64,000 nucleotides of DNA from Desulfomicrobium sp. ZS1 (GTDB taxonomy: Bacteria; Desulfobacterota; Desulfovibrionia; Desulfovibrionales; Desulfomicrobiaceae): assembly GCF_024204645.1 (NCBI RefSeq), contig NZ_CP100351.1, forward strand, positions 2,816,001 to 2,880,000, given 5' to 3'. A program made the translations under genes and the position numbers. The notes below the pieces were generated by a model. The model searched no databases and had not been told where the DNA came from. It saw only the letters and a program-made list of their open reading frames with translations. Of the stretch, positions 26,583-35,470 are shown piece by piece (position 1 is the first letter of the stretch; every line of letters begins with the position of its first letter).

Positions 26583-27968
26583 ATGTCCCACAGTGATTTC
26601 AACCAGCGTATGCAAAGCGCTCCCTACGCGACCATCTGGAACCTGGCCTGGCCGCAGATAGTGATGATGTTCTTTCACTTCCTGATCGGCTTTGTGGACG
26701 TATGGGTGGCAGGCCGCATCAGCCGCGAGGCCCAGGCCTGCATGGGCGTGATGAGTCAGGCCATGTTCTTCTTCATGGTCGTGGCCGTGGCCCTGGCCAA
26801 CGGCGGCGTGGCGGCAATCAGCCAGAGCTCGGGGGCGGGTCTGCCGCGCCGTATCAAGCGCTTCGTGGGGCTGGGCGTGGGACTGGGTTTCGTGACGGGC
26901 CTCATCATTCTGGCCTTCGGACTCTGGTTCGACGAACGATTCCTGTTCCTGCTGCAGATTCCCGCCGATGTCATGCCCATCGCCGAGTACCTGCTGCAGG
27001 TCAGCCTTTACATCCTGCCCGCGTATTACCTTTTCACCGTCAGCAACGCCTTTTTCCGAGCCCAGAAGATCGTGACCCTGCCCCTGTACTCCATGATCCT
27101 GGTCACGGGCGTGAACACGCTGCTCGACCTCGGGCTCGGACTCGGCATGTGGGGACTGCCCAACCTCGGCTACAAGGGCATTGCCTGGGCGACCTTCGCC
27201 TCCATCCTGTGCGGCACCGTCTACAACTTCGTCATGATGCTGCGTTGCGGCCTGCTCTCCCGGCAAAGCCTTGCCCCGTGGCGCTGGGTCCGACTGGCCC
27301 TGCCCTACCTGATCAAGGTGGCCTGGCCGGCCGGGCTCATGCAGCTGGTGTGGCATTCGGCCTACATGGTGCTCTATGCCATCACGGCCAGCCTCCCCTT
27401 TGACAACGTCGTCGCCATGGCGGGCATGAGCGCTGGCATCCGCATCGAAGCCTTGCTCTTTCTGCCCGGCATCGCCTTCAACTTCACCGCCTCCATTCTG
27501 GTCGGCCACTACCTCGGCCAGGGTCAAAAAGAGGAGGCCAAGCGCATCGGCTACAAGATCATGCTCGTGGGCGTGATCACCATGAGCGTCATCACCGGCC
27601 TTTTGTGGCTGGTCATCGAACCGGTCATCGCCTTTGTCGCCCCGGACCTGCAGGTGCAGGACGAAGCCATACGCTACCTGGCCTGGAACATGGCCGCCAC
27701 GCCGCCGCTGCTCGCCGCCATGATCCTGGGTGGCGCCTTCACCGGCGCTGGCGCAACCATTTACCAGGCCGTCATCTTCGGCTCTGCGGCATGGCTGGTG
27801 CGTCTGCCGCTGGCCTACCTGCTGGGGCACGTGGTATTCCAGTCCGCCAACGGGATCTGGATGGCCATGTTCGCCTCCGTTCTGGTCCAGTGCGCCACGG
27901 CCCTGTATTTCTATCAGTACAAGGATTGGTACAAATTCACCCTGCGCAAAGACAGGAGAACAGCTTGA
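26583..27968 (+). CDS. MATE-family multidrug/cation exporter
   Basis: Twelve membrane helices over 461 residues, starting MSHSDFNQRMQSAPYATIWN and with the conserved WNLAWPQIVMMFFHFLIGFVD first-helix region. Internal two-fold repetition is visible (helix 1 and helix 7 regions both begin with Ala/Trp-Pro: AWPQ and AWPAGLMQ). I chose the ATG at 26583 after GGAGCAG; the preceding 20 codons in frame look unrelated. The substrate is unknown. Confidence 0.9.
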   Translation: MSHSDFNQRMQSAPYATIWNLAWPQIVMMFFHFLIGFVDVWVAGRISREAQACMGVMSQAMFFFMVVAVALANGGVAAISQSSGAGLPRRIKRFVGLGVGLGFVTGLIILAFGLWFDERFLFLLQIPADVMPIAEYLLQVSLYILPAYYLFTVSNAFFRAQKIVTLPLYSMILVTGVNTLLDLGLGLGMWGLPNLGYKGIAWATFASILCGTVYNFVMMLRCGLLSRQSLAPWRWVRLALPYLIKVAWPAGLMQLVWHSAYMVLYAITASLPFDNVVAMAGMSAGIRIEALLFLPGIAFNFTASILVGHYLGQGQKEEAKRIGYKIMLVGVITMSVITGLLWLVIEPVIAFVAPDLQVQDEAIRYLAWNMAATPPLLAAMILGGAFTGAGATIYQAVIFGSAAWLVRLPLAYLLGHVVFQSANGIWMAMFASVLVQCATALYFYQYKDWYKFTLRKDRRTA

Positions 27969-28261
27969 AATCCCTGCCCGGCCACTATCTCGGGTCCGTC
28001 GTCAACTATGCGGCGGACACTCCCTGGGACCTGGAATACTCCCTGGTGCTCGACGCCCTGGGCCACTACCAGTTCTTTTCACGCAATGGCGAAGGACTGA
28101 TCCGCCAGCGCAACGCCGGCACCTCCGGCCGGGCCTTTGCCCAGTTCGCGGTGCAGAACGGCTTCGATGCCGAGGAATTGCTGCGCGACCTGAGCTACAT
28201 CGACAGCGGATTCGCCGCCGACTTCGAAAATTTCCTCTCAAGCCGCAACAAGACGAGCTAG
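27965..28261 (+). CDS. conserved-looking 98-aa protein, coupled to the MATE exporter
   Basis: A TTG start at 27965 overlaps the exporter's stop (TTGA) and follows AGGAGA at five bases. The small soluble protein (SLPGHYLGSVVNYAADTPWD...) has an aromatic-rich N-terminal half and an acidic C-terminus. I do not recognise it. Tight coupling suggests a function linked to the exporter or simple operon membership. Confidence 0.65.
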   Translation: MKSLPGHYLGSVVNYAADTPWDLEYSLVLDALGHYQFFSRNGEGLIRQRNAGTSGRAFAQFAVQNGFDAEELLRDLSYIDSGFAADFENFLSSRNKTS

Positions 28262-28354
28262 CGGCCATACACGAAAAAGGCCGCAAATCCGTCCGGAAAA
28301 ACCCGTGTCCCGGCAATTGTCATCCACCGCATAACGCCCTGCCACGGCGCCGCA

Positions 28355-28387
28355 GGGGCGAAAAATTTTTCGCCCCTACATTTTTTT
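28355..28387. terminator. 22-bp perfect palindrome with T-run, probable terminator
   Basis: GGGGCGAAAAA is followed directly by TTTTTCGCCCC and then TACATTTTTTT. It lies between the 98-aa gene and the tRNA gene. The CGCCCCTACATTTTTT unit recurs immediately as TTTGCCCCTACG, so it may also be a mobile palindromic repeat. Confidence 0.65.
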
Positions 28388-28494
28388 GCCCCTACGCCTT
28401 TGGCATCGTCCCCTCCATACCCAGACCTGCCATCGCCGGAGGCCAAGAAAGAATTGACGCTCATGAGCCCCGTGTATATTTGAAAAACCTCCCT

Positions 28495-28581
28495 GCCCGG
28501 GTGGTGGAAGTGGTAGACGCCAGGGATTTAAAATCCCTTGACCTTCGGGTCGTGCCGGTTCAAGTCCGGCCCTGGGCACCA
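28495..28581 (+). tRNA. tRNA-Leu (UAA anticodon), CCA encoded
   Basis: Acceptor arm GCCCGGG pairs with CCTGGGC (one G-U), the D-arm region has GGTAGACGCC, the anticodon stem AGGGA/TCCCT holds loop TTTAAAA (anticodon TAA), a long variable arm TTGACCTTCGGGTCG is typical of class II Leu tRNAs, and the T-arm reads CCGGTTCAAGTCCGG. The CCA end is encoded. The 3' 58 bp are duplicated at 41024, showing use as an integration site. Confidence 0.97.
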
Positions 28582-28582
28582 A
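28525..28582 (+). repeat. attL: tRNA-Leu 3' end, left attachment site
   Basis: From the anticodon stem to one base past CCA, 58 bp match 41024..41081 with two differences. Both lie in the variable-arm stem and are compensatory (A-U here, C-G in the other copy), so either copy completes a functional tRNA. Confidence 0.93.
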
Positions 28583-28588
28583 TAAAAC

Positions 28589-28626
28589 AAAGGACTTAAA
28601 GCAATATGCCGCAAGTCCTTTTCTCT
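28589..28626 (+). terminator. terminator supplied by the element behind tRNA-Leu
   Basis: AAAGGACTT pairs with AAGTCCTTT across a 15-base loop and ends in T-rich sequence. It occupies the same place as the native-looking terminator now found beyond attR at 41091 (AAAGGCTTGT/ACAAGCCTTT), so the element provides a replacement. Confidence 0.75.
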
Positions 28627-28799
28627 TTTACCTTGATAATCAAAACAGTTTTGCCACTTCTTTGCCACTTTTGCGACTAGCGAAGGGCAAACCCCTTTAT
28701 TATTCCCTTGCCCCGACCTGAAAAAACCTGCGCCTTTCGTTGCTTCTTTCCTTGGCTTGCCCCCATGGTTTTGCTATGGGCGGACCGAAAGGGGGATAT

Positions 28800-29216
28800 A
28801 TGCGTAAATTTCTGATCGTGCTCTTCATTGCTGTCCTTGTCCTCGGGTGTGGAGCTGCTGGCAAGCGTTATGAGGCGGGACTGAAGTCACTTGAAGGAAA
28901 CCACGTTGACGAATTTTATAAGTCATGGGGACCAGCAACGGGAAAAGCAGATCTCTCTAATGGCGGATATATCTTGTCTTGGTCTAAAAGCCAGATGAAA
29001 AATGCGGGGACATACAACACGACATCTACAAAATCAGTAATGCTTCCAAGTGGATCACTTGTTAGTGTTCCAGTAACACAAACACATGGGGGCGGTTCAT
29101 ATACTCGCACCTATGAAGTCATTGTTGAATTTTCAAAAGAAAACCTTGCTCAAAACTTTTCATACCAAGGCGGCCCGGCATGTAGACGATGGTTTCCAGT
29201 TCCAGAAGTTAAATAA
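28800..29216 (+). CDS. small lipoprotein, 138 aa, next to attL
   Basis: MRKFLIVLFIAVLVLGCGAAG is a signal peptide with lipobox LVLGC. The mature part has a WGPATGKADLSNGGYILSW segment resembling the G-x-P-T...W/Y pattern of SmpA/OmlA-like small lipoproteins, then a Ser/Thr/Gly-rich stretch. The ATG at 28800 follows GGGGG. It reads away from the tRNA and directly abuts the next gene. Its low-key position at the element end suggests cargo. Confidence 0.7.
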   Translation: MRKFLIVLFIAVLVLGCGAAGKRYEAGLKSLEGNHVDEFYKSWGPATGKADLSNGGYILSWSKSQMKNAGTYNTTSTKSVMLPSGSLVSVPVTQTHGGGSYTRTYEVIVEFSKENLAQNFSYQGGPACRRWFPVPEVK

Positions 29217-29423
29217 ATGAAAAAACTATTAACCGGAACTATCCTTCTCTTCATCCTTTCCACTGGTTGCACCTGGCAGGACACGGCCAAGTTCACGGCC
29301 AACGCTGCCGTTTATAGTGCCATGATTGCCACGGGCAACGCGGGCGATTGGAACATGAACGCGGATCTTGCCGGACAAGCTGCGGAAGACTTTGCGGACC
29401 TGGCTTTCAACTGCACGGAATAG
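29217..29423 (+). CDS. small lipoprotein, 68 aa
   Basis: MKKLLTGTILLFILSTGCTWQ has a clear lipobox (LSTGC). The remaining 48 residues are Ala/Asn/Asp-rich with one more Cys near the end. The ATG immediately follows the stop of the preceding lipoprotein gene, so they are a two-gene unit. I do not recognise the family. Confidence 0.65.
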   Translation: MKKLLTGTILLFILSTGCTWQDTAKFTANAAVYSAMIATGNAGDWNMNADLAGQAAEDFADLAFNCTE

Positions 29424-30266
29424 CCCCCGGCCAGGGGTAGCTTTTCACTCCGGAAACTCTTGCCGTTTCGGTCGGGAAACTCCGCCCCGCCTTGGTTCAA
29501 CCATTTGAATTTCAGGAGTTTTGTGCAAGATAATTTCCCGACCGTAGCCGCCTGGTCACAAGCCCCGAAACTCGGTCAGAAAACCCCCGCTTTTTGTGTC
29601 AAATAACTCCCGCCCACTTGCGCCCTAGCCGTTGGATTTTCTGAACAATCCCGCCTTGAGTTTTTAGACATTGCCCGGCCTGAATTTCTTTACCGCAAAC
29701 CCCCTAATCTTGGTGCGGAAACTCCCCCCATATTTGACGGGAAGCCTTGCCCCTGGCTAACTCCCAGCCTTGAGTTTTTGCACACTCCCTCGCGCGTGCG
29801 CGCGTACTGGTTAGCTAGCCCCTTTAGCTGTCAAAAATGTCACTAACGCACTCCCGGCAATCCCGCTGCCCCTGTGTGTCATCACTGTGTAACCGCATCC
29901 CCATAATGCCCTTTTTTGCTGGGGAAACCTGTAGCAGGATAGGACTTTTTCACGGAAGGGGGGTCTTCCTTCCCGCGATACCTTGGAGAAAGAACCACCG
30001 ATAACTTGCAACACGGTTTCCCCTTCGCGTGCGCGTACTGGTGCGGTCCCGTGGTGCCATGCGTGTCACTTCCACTATTGGTAGGGGCAAGGCGCTTCTC
30101 TCGCGCGTGCGCGCGTACTGTTCACCTGGCTAGTTTACTGACAGGTCACTGACACCTGAAAGCGGGTCGGAAATAAACACATATCTGACACCTAGCGGGC
30201 GGGGGTTACAATCCACTTACACCTAGCCGCGCCCTGTTTCTGGCCTGTATTTTCAGGGGCGGGAAA
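29424..30266. other. long non-coding stretch of the element, candidate replication origin
   Basis: About 840 bp with no convincing gene. It contains repeated short motifs: AACTCCCGCC-like words near 29478, 29604, 29726 and 29759, 'GCCTTGAGTTTTT' twice (29653 and 29769), GACACCTAGC-type words near 30150-30220, and three alternating CG repeats (separate entry). The element encodes a primase-helicase but no other recognisable origin, so this is the best origin candidate. That is inference. Confidence 0.45.
29790..30120. repeat. three copies of an alternating CG repeat (TCGCGCGTGCGCGCGTACTG)
   Basis: Copies at 29790..29810 and 30101..30120 are identical over 20 bp; a shorter copy lies at 30025..30041 (TCGCGTGCGCGTACTGG). 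The alternating purine-pyrimidine runs could adopt Z-DNA, and each copy ends in GTACTG. Similar sequence follows copies 1 and 3 (CTAG..TTT..TGACA/TGTCA..GTCACT), so the true repeated unit may be about 60 bp. Confidence 0.8.
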
Positions 30267-30290
30267 TGAAAAAGCCCGGTTGCCCGGGCT
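30267..30290 (-). terminator. terminator at the end of the element's minus-strand operon
   Basis: On the minus strand AGCCCGGGCAACCGGGCTTTTTC forms a stem (AGCCCGG/CCGGGCT) with a T-run, 8 bp after the stop of the Gly-rich protein gene. Confidence 0.85.
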
Positions 30291-30297
30291 GTTGTGG

Positions 30298-31278
30298 TTA
30301 TCTGCCAAATCCGGCGTTTCCTGCCGTATCGCTGTTTCCGTCATTGGAGCCAAAGCCCCCGGAGTCCCTGCCACCAGATCCGCCACCGCCCCCGCCGTAG
30401 CTTGAGGGATTGCCGATTCCAAGCCCGGCAAAGCCGCCCATGCTCCGACCATAAGCGGAATCCATTGAACGGGCACCGCCTACAGGTCCACCCATGGAGC
30501 CCCAGCCCCCATAAGAAGATCCCGAGGGATTGCGCCCGGCCATGGCCTTGCTTGCATCGCGGTTGCTCATTCCCCTGGCCAGGTCCGTGGGTCCATAGCC
30601 GTAATCTTGTGCCATTTTACCGAGGGAGCCAAAGCCGCCCACCGTTGCCATGGCGTCAAAGTCCCGCGCTGCTGCCCTTCCTCCAAAGGTGCCATGCGCG
30701 CTTTCAAGGGCGTCCCTGTGCTTCTCATCACGGCGGGAATCGGTTGCATCCCCCAGGGCGTCCGCAACGAACGGAGCCGCGAAGGAATAGCCAAGCCCGG
30801 CCAGGGGGCTCATAAGTCCAAGCCCCATAGCCACCACGGGATTGATTGCACTGGCAACGCGGCCCACTGCCCCGGTCGGGTTCGTGAAGCCCGCCGCCTT
30901 CGCTGCTACGTTCCCAGCAAGGCCCGTTATGTTCCCAGGGGAAGCAAGGTTCCCCGCAAGGTTTCCCATAACGTCACCGAAGCTAGGAGAGAAGCCCGCC
31001 GCCAATGCCGCGCCCGTTCCAAGGGCTGTTCCGCCAAGGGCCTTTGCACCGTACCCGCTAAACATATCCGCCAACTCCCGCGCGTTCACGCGGCCCGTTG
31101 CGGTTGTGGGGGCATTGTTCGGCGTCGTGGCCTGGGAGCCGTAAGGACCACCCCCGAGGGAGTAGCCACCGCCGCCCCCTATCCATGACGGGACGTTCGG
31201 CGCTGCCGGGGGCAACGTGCCCGCCGGGGGGCTTGCACCCCATGCCGTGTTCCATGAGTTATTCCAAGGTGAGTTCAT
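30298..31278 (-). CDS. Gly/Ala/Ser-rich protein, 326 aa, unknown
   Basis: The protein begins MNSPWNNSWNTAWGASPPAG and ends in a Gly-Ser-Asn-rich low-complexity tail. A middle part (about residues 75-190) is Ala/Gly-rich and hydrophobic, with LMSPLAGLGYSFAAPFVADAL as a possible membrane helix, followed by a charged segment (DSRRDEKHRDALESAH). GGAGG precedes the ATG at 31278. Such composition is seen in phage structural or injection proteins and in membrane-active peptides, but I cannot assign it. It is the last gene of the minus-strand operon. Confidence 0.7.
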   Translation of the reverse strand: MNSPWNNSWNTAWGASPPAGTLPPAAPNVPSWIGGGGGYSLGGGPYGSQATTPNNAPTTATGRVNARELADMFSGYGAKALGGTALGTGAALAAGFSPSFGDVMGNLAGNLASPGNITGLAGNVAAKAAGFTNPTGAVGRVASAINPVVAMGLGLMSPLAGLGYSFAAPFVADALGDATDSRRDEKHRDALESAHGTFGGRAAARDFDAMATVGGFGSLGKMAQDYGYGPTDLARGMSNRDASKAMAGRNPSGSSYGGWGSMGGPVGGARSMDSAYGRSMGGFAGLGIGNPSSYGGGGGGSGGRDSGGFGSNDGNSDTAGNAGFGR

Positions 31279-31431
31279 GTTTTTACCTCCACGGGGCGGC
31301 CCTTGGAAAAGCCACCCCATGCTTTAGCGTTCCACTTTTTGCACTCCACTAGCCACCAAGCCAGGACGGGGGGCGGACGCGGAAACAATCCGACTATCCC
31401 GGGATATGGCCGGGGCGTTGGGCCTGCGTGC

Positions 31432-31647
31432 CTAGCTGTCCGCCTGCTTCTCTTCCTTCGCCCCGCTGCCAAGCCTGAAACGGTAAAGGGGGCAATGCGT
31501 TGTCGGACACAAGCGGACTTCCTTGCGGGAATTGCACATGCAATCCAAACAATACCGCCTGACTGCACGCGGGGGGGTATCCCAATTCCGTTTTGACCTG
31601 GCCACCGCTTCACCCTTTTCCACCTGTACGGCCTGTGCTTCGCTCAT
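31432..31647 (-). CDS. small Cys-rich phage-type protein, 71 aa
   Basis: MSEAQAVQ... leads into RRYCLDCMCNSRKEVRLCPT and a following CPLYRFRLG segment: five Cys and one His arranged like a small zinc knuckle. Similar small Cys-rich proteins ending in a 'CPLYxFRxG' pattern are familiar from prophages of this group. GGCGGAAACC precedes the ATG. It overlaps the upstream gene by 38 bp. Confidence 0.7.
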   Translation of the reverse strand: MSEAQAVQVEKGEAVARSKRNWDTPPRAVRRYCLDCMCNSRKEVRLCPTTHCPLYRFRLGSGAKEEKQADS

Positions 31648-31813
31648 GGTTTCCGCCTTGCGCCTTTCGCGCTGTATTGGGTTCCTGGGTTCCTGCCCGT
31701 AAATTCTCGATTGCCTGCCACAAGGTCCGCGTGCGTGAATCAAGCATGGATTCCAACGCGGCTAATTCGTCTTCAAGGATCTGGACACGCTCTTGAAGGT
31801 CCGGCCTGCTCAT
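31610..31813 (-). CDS. small coiled-coil protein, 67 aa
   Basis: MSRPDLQERVQILEDELAAL starts a single predicted coiled coil (heptads of Leu/Ile through about residue 40) and a basic Gly-rich tail. The start overlaps the preceding gene by ATGA, and a GGGGG box is present. Function unknown. Confidence 0.6.
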   Translation of the reverse strand: MSRPDLQERVQILEDELAALESMLDSRTRTLWQAIENLRAGTQEPNTARKAQGGNHERSTGRTGGKG

Positions 31814-32160
31814 GGTTCGCCCCCTGGGTAGGGCTCTTCCCACCACGCGCGGTTGACCTTCCAGCAAAAGTCACCGCCCCCGGGATGGTACCAAGGGCAG
31901 GCAAAGCACCCCTTCCACCACTGCGGACAATCGCGGGGATGAAGTAACTCTTCGGGATCGGGAGACGGTCCCTCGAAGTCCGTAATTTGTTGCATCGTTG
32001 AATTTTCGGTCCGGTCGCTCCGGTCGGTCGGGTTAGCCCTTGTTTCACCTGGGTTTTGCTGACCCGACTTGTCATTTTCGCAATTCCGGTCGCTCCGGTC
32101 AGGGCGCTTTTCACCGTGCTTCCCGCTGGCCAGTTCAAGCAGGCGCTCCGTGTTCAGCAT
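31810..32160 (-). CDS. small protein with charged N-terminus and Cys/Trp-rich C-terminus, 116 aa
   Basis: The first half is rich in Asp, Arg, Ser and Asn with a twice-used DRSDR word; the second half has CPQWWKGCFACPWYHPGGGD and one more Cys, a possible four-Cys metal site. The start overlaps the primase gene end by 7 bp and follows GGGGGG. The overlap with the next gene (ATGA) supports it as a real coding frame. An internal start at Met56 cannot be excluded. Confidence 0.6.
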   Translation of the reverse strand: MLNTERLLELASGKHGEKRPDRSDRNCENDKSGQQNPGETRANPTDRSDRTENSTMQQITDFEGPSPDPEELLHPRDCPQWWKGCFACPWYHPGGGDFCWKVNRAWWEEPYPGGEP

Positions 32161-34604
32161 GATTGCCCCCCTTCATCATCCGGCATGTTCACGGCATAAA
32201 CCCCGACCTTGCCCAAATCCGGAAGCGACACGCGGACTTTCAAGCCCTTGTCGTTTTTGTGGAGCATCCCGGCACGGTCCAAAGCCTTGGCCGCCGTGGT
32301 CGCGTTTAGTCCACCCAGCACCGCATTGAACTGGTCGGAAGTGAATAGAAACTGGGCTTGCCCGTTCAAGGTTCGGCGGAATCCTGCCCGGTCCAAGATC
32401 CGGTCTTCCGCGCCGGGGTCAATGCTTTGGAAGCGGCTGGACCCAAAGCGGGCAATGAAGGCCCGGACCGTTTCCGCTGCCCTTCGGTCTTCCTGATCGC
32501 CCGTATTTCCCCGACTTTCGAGCCATGATTCCAGGCACCCCTTGGCGGCGGCCAGTGATTCACCTTCGGCCCAAGGGACAAGCCCGAAAGCCACCGCGAG
32601 TTCCCCGGCAAGCCCTGTCAGGGCAAAGCGCTGAACCACGCGGCGGACCTGTCCGGTTGCATCCTTCGGGGACCAAGCGCATTGCACGGCGTTAATTTCC
32701 TGGGGAAGGGACAACTCACCACGGCGGCGGGTTAGCGCATCAAGAAAGGCCCGCCCCAACGTGCCATAATTTACATGGCTTGCGGCGTTGATAGCGTCCG
32801 AAAACTGGCCTGGCGTTTCATGCCCGTGGAGTTCCTGCCAACTCCCCAGCCCTGCCCCTGCATCCGCTGACAGGTCGATAATGCGGACTTCCTGCCCGGC
32901 CCGGATCTGCTGGCCGTCTTCGCGCATCTTGTCGGCAAGAGTCATTTCACCGTTGGATAGAATCGGAATCCGCCAGGACTTAAGCGCCCGCGCGGACCCA
33001 TCAACCTGGGATCTACTTTTCCCCTGGCCGTTCGCAATCAAATACGCGGCTTCACCAACTACCTTGCCCGGCGCTTGTCCTATTTCATCCAGGCATAGCA
33101 GGGCGTCATTATGGAGAGCGCTGATTGATTCCAAAGCATTTGACGTTGCGCGCCATGTCCGTACCCCAGAGCGCACCCCCCAAACAGACCACGCGGCCCT
33201 TATCAACGTGGTCTTGCCGGAACTGCTCTTGCCGTGAAGGTGAAAGCCCCCGGAATCCATCCCGGCCAGGTCGAGCAATGGCCCGGACAAGGCGGCACTG
33301 ATTGCAAACATAAGCAAGCGGTTTCCCCTGGCCCATGCGCCCATGGTAGCGTTCCACTCTTCAAGGGTTCTTGCCTGCCTGAAGGGGTTCACAGCCAAGG
33401 ATGATTGGAGCACAAGCCGTTCTTCGCCCTGCCCATAAACCGCATCCGGCAACACAAAAGCCGGACCATGCCAGCCCGTGCAGTCAACACACCGCGCCCG
33501 GCTGTGAACTGTCACCGTGGCTAATAGCTGGGCAAGCAAGCCCTTTGCCCTGCTCCCGATCCCGCCCCGCCAACCACCATGAAGCAAGGTTGAAAGCCAA
33601 CTCTGCTTGGTATCGTAAAGCAATGACGCGGGCATGGCCCACCAGTGCGGCACGTTGTCCAGGTCATGCCACCCCAGATAAAGCCCCCATGCTTCTGATT
33701 CGCTGTTTCTGGTCCTGGCCAGGAAATGAAGCGCTTCACCCAGCCACGTTTTTTCCGGTTCTTCGGAGCCGTCCGACTTCGCAACATGCCAAAGCCCCTT
33801 GGCGTTGATCGCGTATCCTTCGGGCAAAATGGCGTTATCCGTGGGCTGACCCGACCGACCGGAATTGTCATTTTCACTAGTCGGGTCGATAAAACCCCCG
33901 TCATTCGTGGGCTGACCCGACCGACCGGAGCGACCGGAATGGTTTTCATAGGATTGCAAACTGTCTTGGGGGGCTTGCCTGGGTTCGGTCATGCCCTTGG
34001 CTAGGGCGTCTTCAATCGTGTCCAAGGTCTTGTCTTCGGATTCCGCGCCTGTATTCCATGATTCCACGGCTTCCATGATTGCGGCCCGGGCTTCCTGCTC
34101 CACCACTTCACCGCCTGAAATGAGCCCACCCAAGGCGGCCACGCTCTTGAATAGCTGGTCATGCCGCTGGCCTGCTGGGGCGTCGGCAATGGCCCTGCAC
34201 TCTTCCACCAACGCGGTCTTGCCGTAGGGCGTCGATAGCGTAGCGGTTATCCTGGGGCAGGGCTTGGCTTCAGGCGTCGGCTTCGGCTTCCTGGCTAGGC
34301 GCTCTTTCCATGCTTGGGGAAGCGGGGCGGGCTGTAGGCGGTTCAACCATTCATAAGCCCCGTCTTCGTTGCGCGAAGGGGCAACCACAACATATCCCCC
34401 GGCGCTGCGTATATCGATACCAGGGGCAACCTTGCCCACGCTGCAAGGGATCTCCACGCCGTCCGGGAACTGAAAGAATAGCTGGTCCCCACCGCTGCCC
34501 GTGCGCTGCTGTAGCGTTGCGGGAAGGGGTCCAAGATCCGCTTCCAGTTCCTTGCATGAGGCTATACCGTCCACCCCATGCTTGCGGTCACGGTCGATAA
34601 CTAG
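32154..34604 (-). pseudogene. primase-polymerase/DUF927 helicase gene, 3' part (split by IS21)
   Basis: This is the larger fragment of a gene whose 5' part is at 37190..37395. It resumes with L-V-I-D-R-D-R-K-H-G, the catalytic DxD of archaeo-eukaryotic-type prim-pol domains, then a helical linker, and a DUF927-like helicase domain with Walker A HGKSSSGKTT and surrounding FHLHGKSSSG. A GTG at 34574 could still give an 806-residue protein lacking the prim-pol start. Removing the IS and one copy of the 5-bp duplication restores an 884-codon frame (including stop). Confidence 0.88.
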
Positions 34605-34701
34605 TGTTGATCAGCACCCTAATGGAGCCACCGATCGGCACCCTAATGAAGCCAGCAAAAGTGAGAGATTTTCGCTCGGACGACCTCGTCTAGTTATGTG
34701 T

Positions 34702-35460
34702 TTATGAGTCGCCTCTGCAAGGAGAAACATCCATGCGAGGAGTCCTGTAGCTCTTGCCGTCCAGCATGATCTGATAGGCGCCGTGCTTGATCCGGTCGAG
34801 AGTGGCTGCCCCCAGCAGTTTGTTGTGGAAGGCGTCGTTCCATTCCGAGAAGTCCAGATTGCTCGTGATGATCGTTGGCCGCCGCTCGTAGCGATCCGCG
34901 ATGACGTCGTGGAAGTCTTCGTCCTGCCCGGGGCGCATGGGCTTGAGACCGAAGTCGTCGATGATGAGCAGGTCTGCCTTGGTCAGTGCCGCCAGCTTGC
35001 GCTCGAAGTTGCCCACGGCCCGTGCTGAGGCGAGCTGGCCCAGCAGCTTAGCATGGGAGGCAAACACGGTGTCGTAGCCGCGACGTACGGCGATGTGGCC
35101 CAGTGCCTGGGCAAGGTGGCTCTTCCCGGTGCCGCAGGGGCCGACGATGAGCACCGGGACCTTCTCCTCCAGGTAGCGACAGGTGGCCAGATCCATGATC
35201 TGCGCCTGGTTCACCCCGAGGTTGAAGGTGAAGTCGTAGCTTTCGAGCGTCTTCTGCGCGTTGATGCCGGCCCGGCGCTGCCTCATGACGAGTTTGCGCT
35301 GCTCACGGCGGGCGATCTCGTCTTCGATGAGCAGGGCCAGGAAATCGGTGTAGGCGAGCTTCTGTTCCACGGCTTGACGGTTGCGGATCTCCAGGGAGTC
35401 CAGGATGCCGGAGAGGCGGAGTTGTTTCAGGTGCGGCGTGAGTTGAGGCATGGGGTTCAT
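34702..35460 (-). CDS. istB: IstB, IS21 transposition helper ATPase
   Basis: An AAA+ family ATPase of 252 residues. It begins MNPMPQLTPHLKQLRLSGIL, has Walker A VGPCGTGKSH, Walker B LLIIDDFG and a C-terminal DRIKHGAYQIML segment typical of IstB. I use the ATG at 35460, seven bases after AAGGA; the longer frame upstream runs into istA. IstB directs IstA to target DNA. Confidence 0.96.
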   Translation of the reverse strand: MNPMPQLTPHLKQLRLSGILDSLEIRNRQAVEQKLAYTDFLALLIEDEIARREQRKLVMRQRRAGINAQKTLESYDFTFNLGVNQAQIMDLATCRYLEEKVPVLIVGPCGTGKSHLAQALGHIAVRRGYDTVFASHAKLLGQLASARAVGNFERKLAALTKADLLIIDDFGLKPMRPGQDEDFHDVIADRYERRPTIITSNLDFSEWNDAFHNKLLGAATLDRIKHGAYQIMLDGKSYRTPRMDVSPCRGDS

Positions 35461-35470
35461 TGCTGTGTCC

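Noticed and set aside
29811-30014. A 67-codon minus-strand open frame in the element's gene-free region
   Set aside because: It lies across repeats, has no ribosome-binding site and no recognisable motif.
34310-34600. Plus-strand open frames opposite the primase gene
   Set aside because: Shadows of the minus-strand coding sequence.
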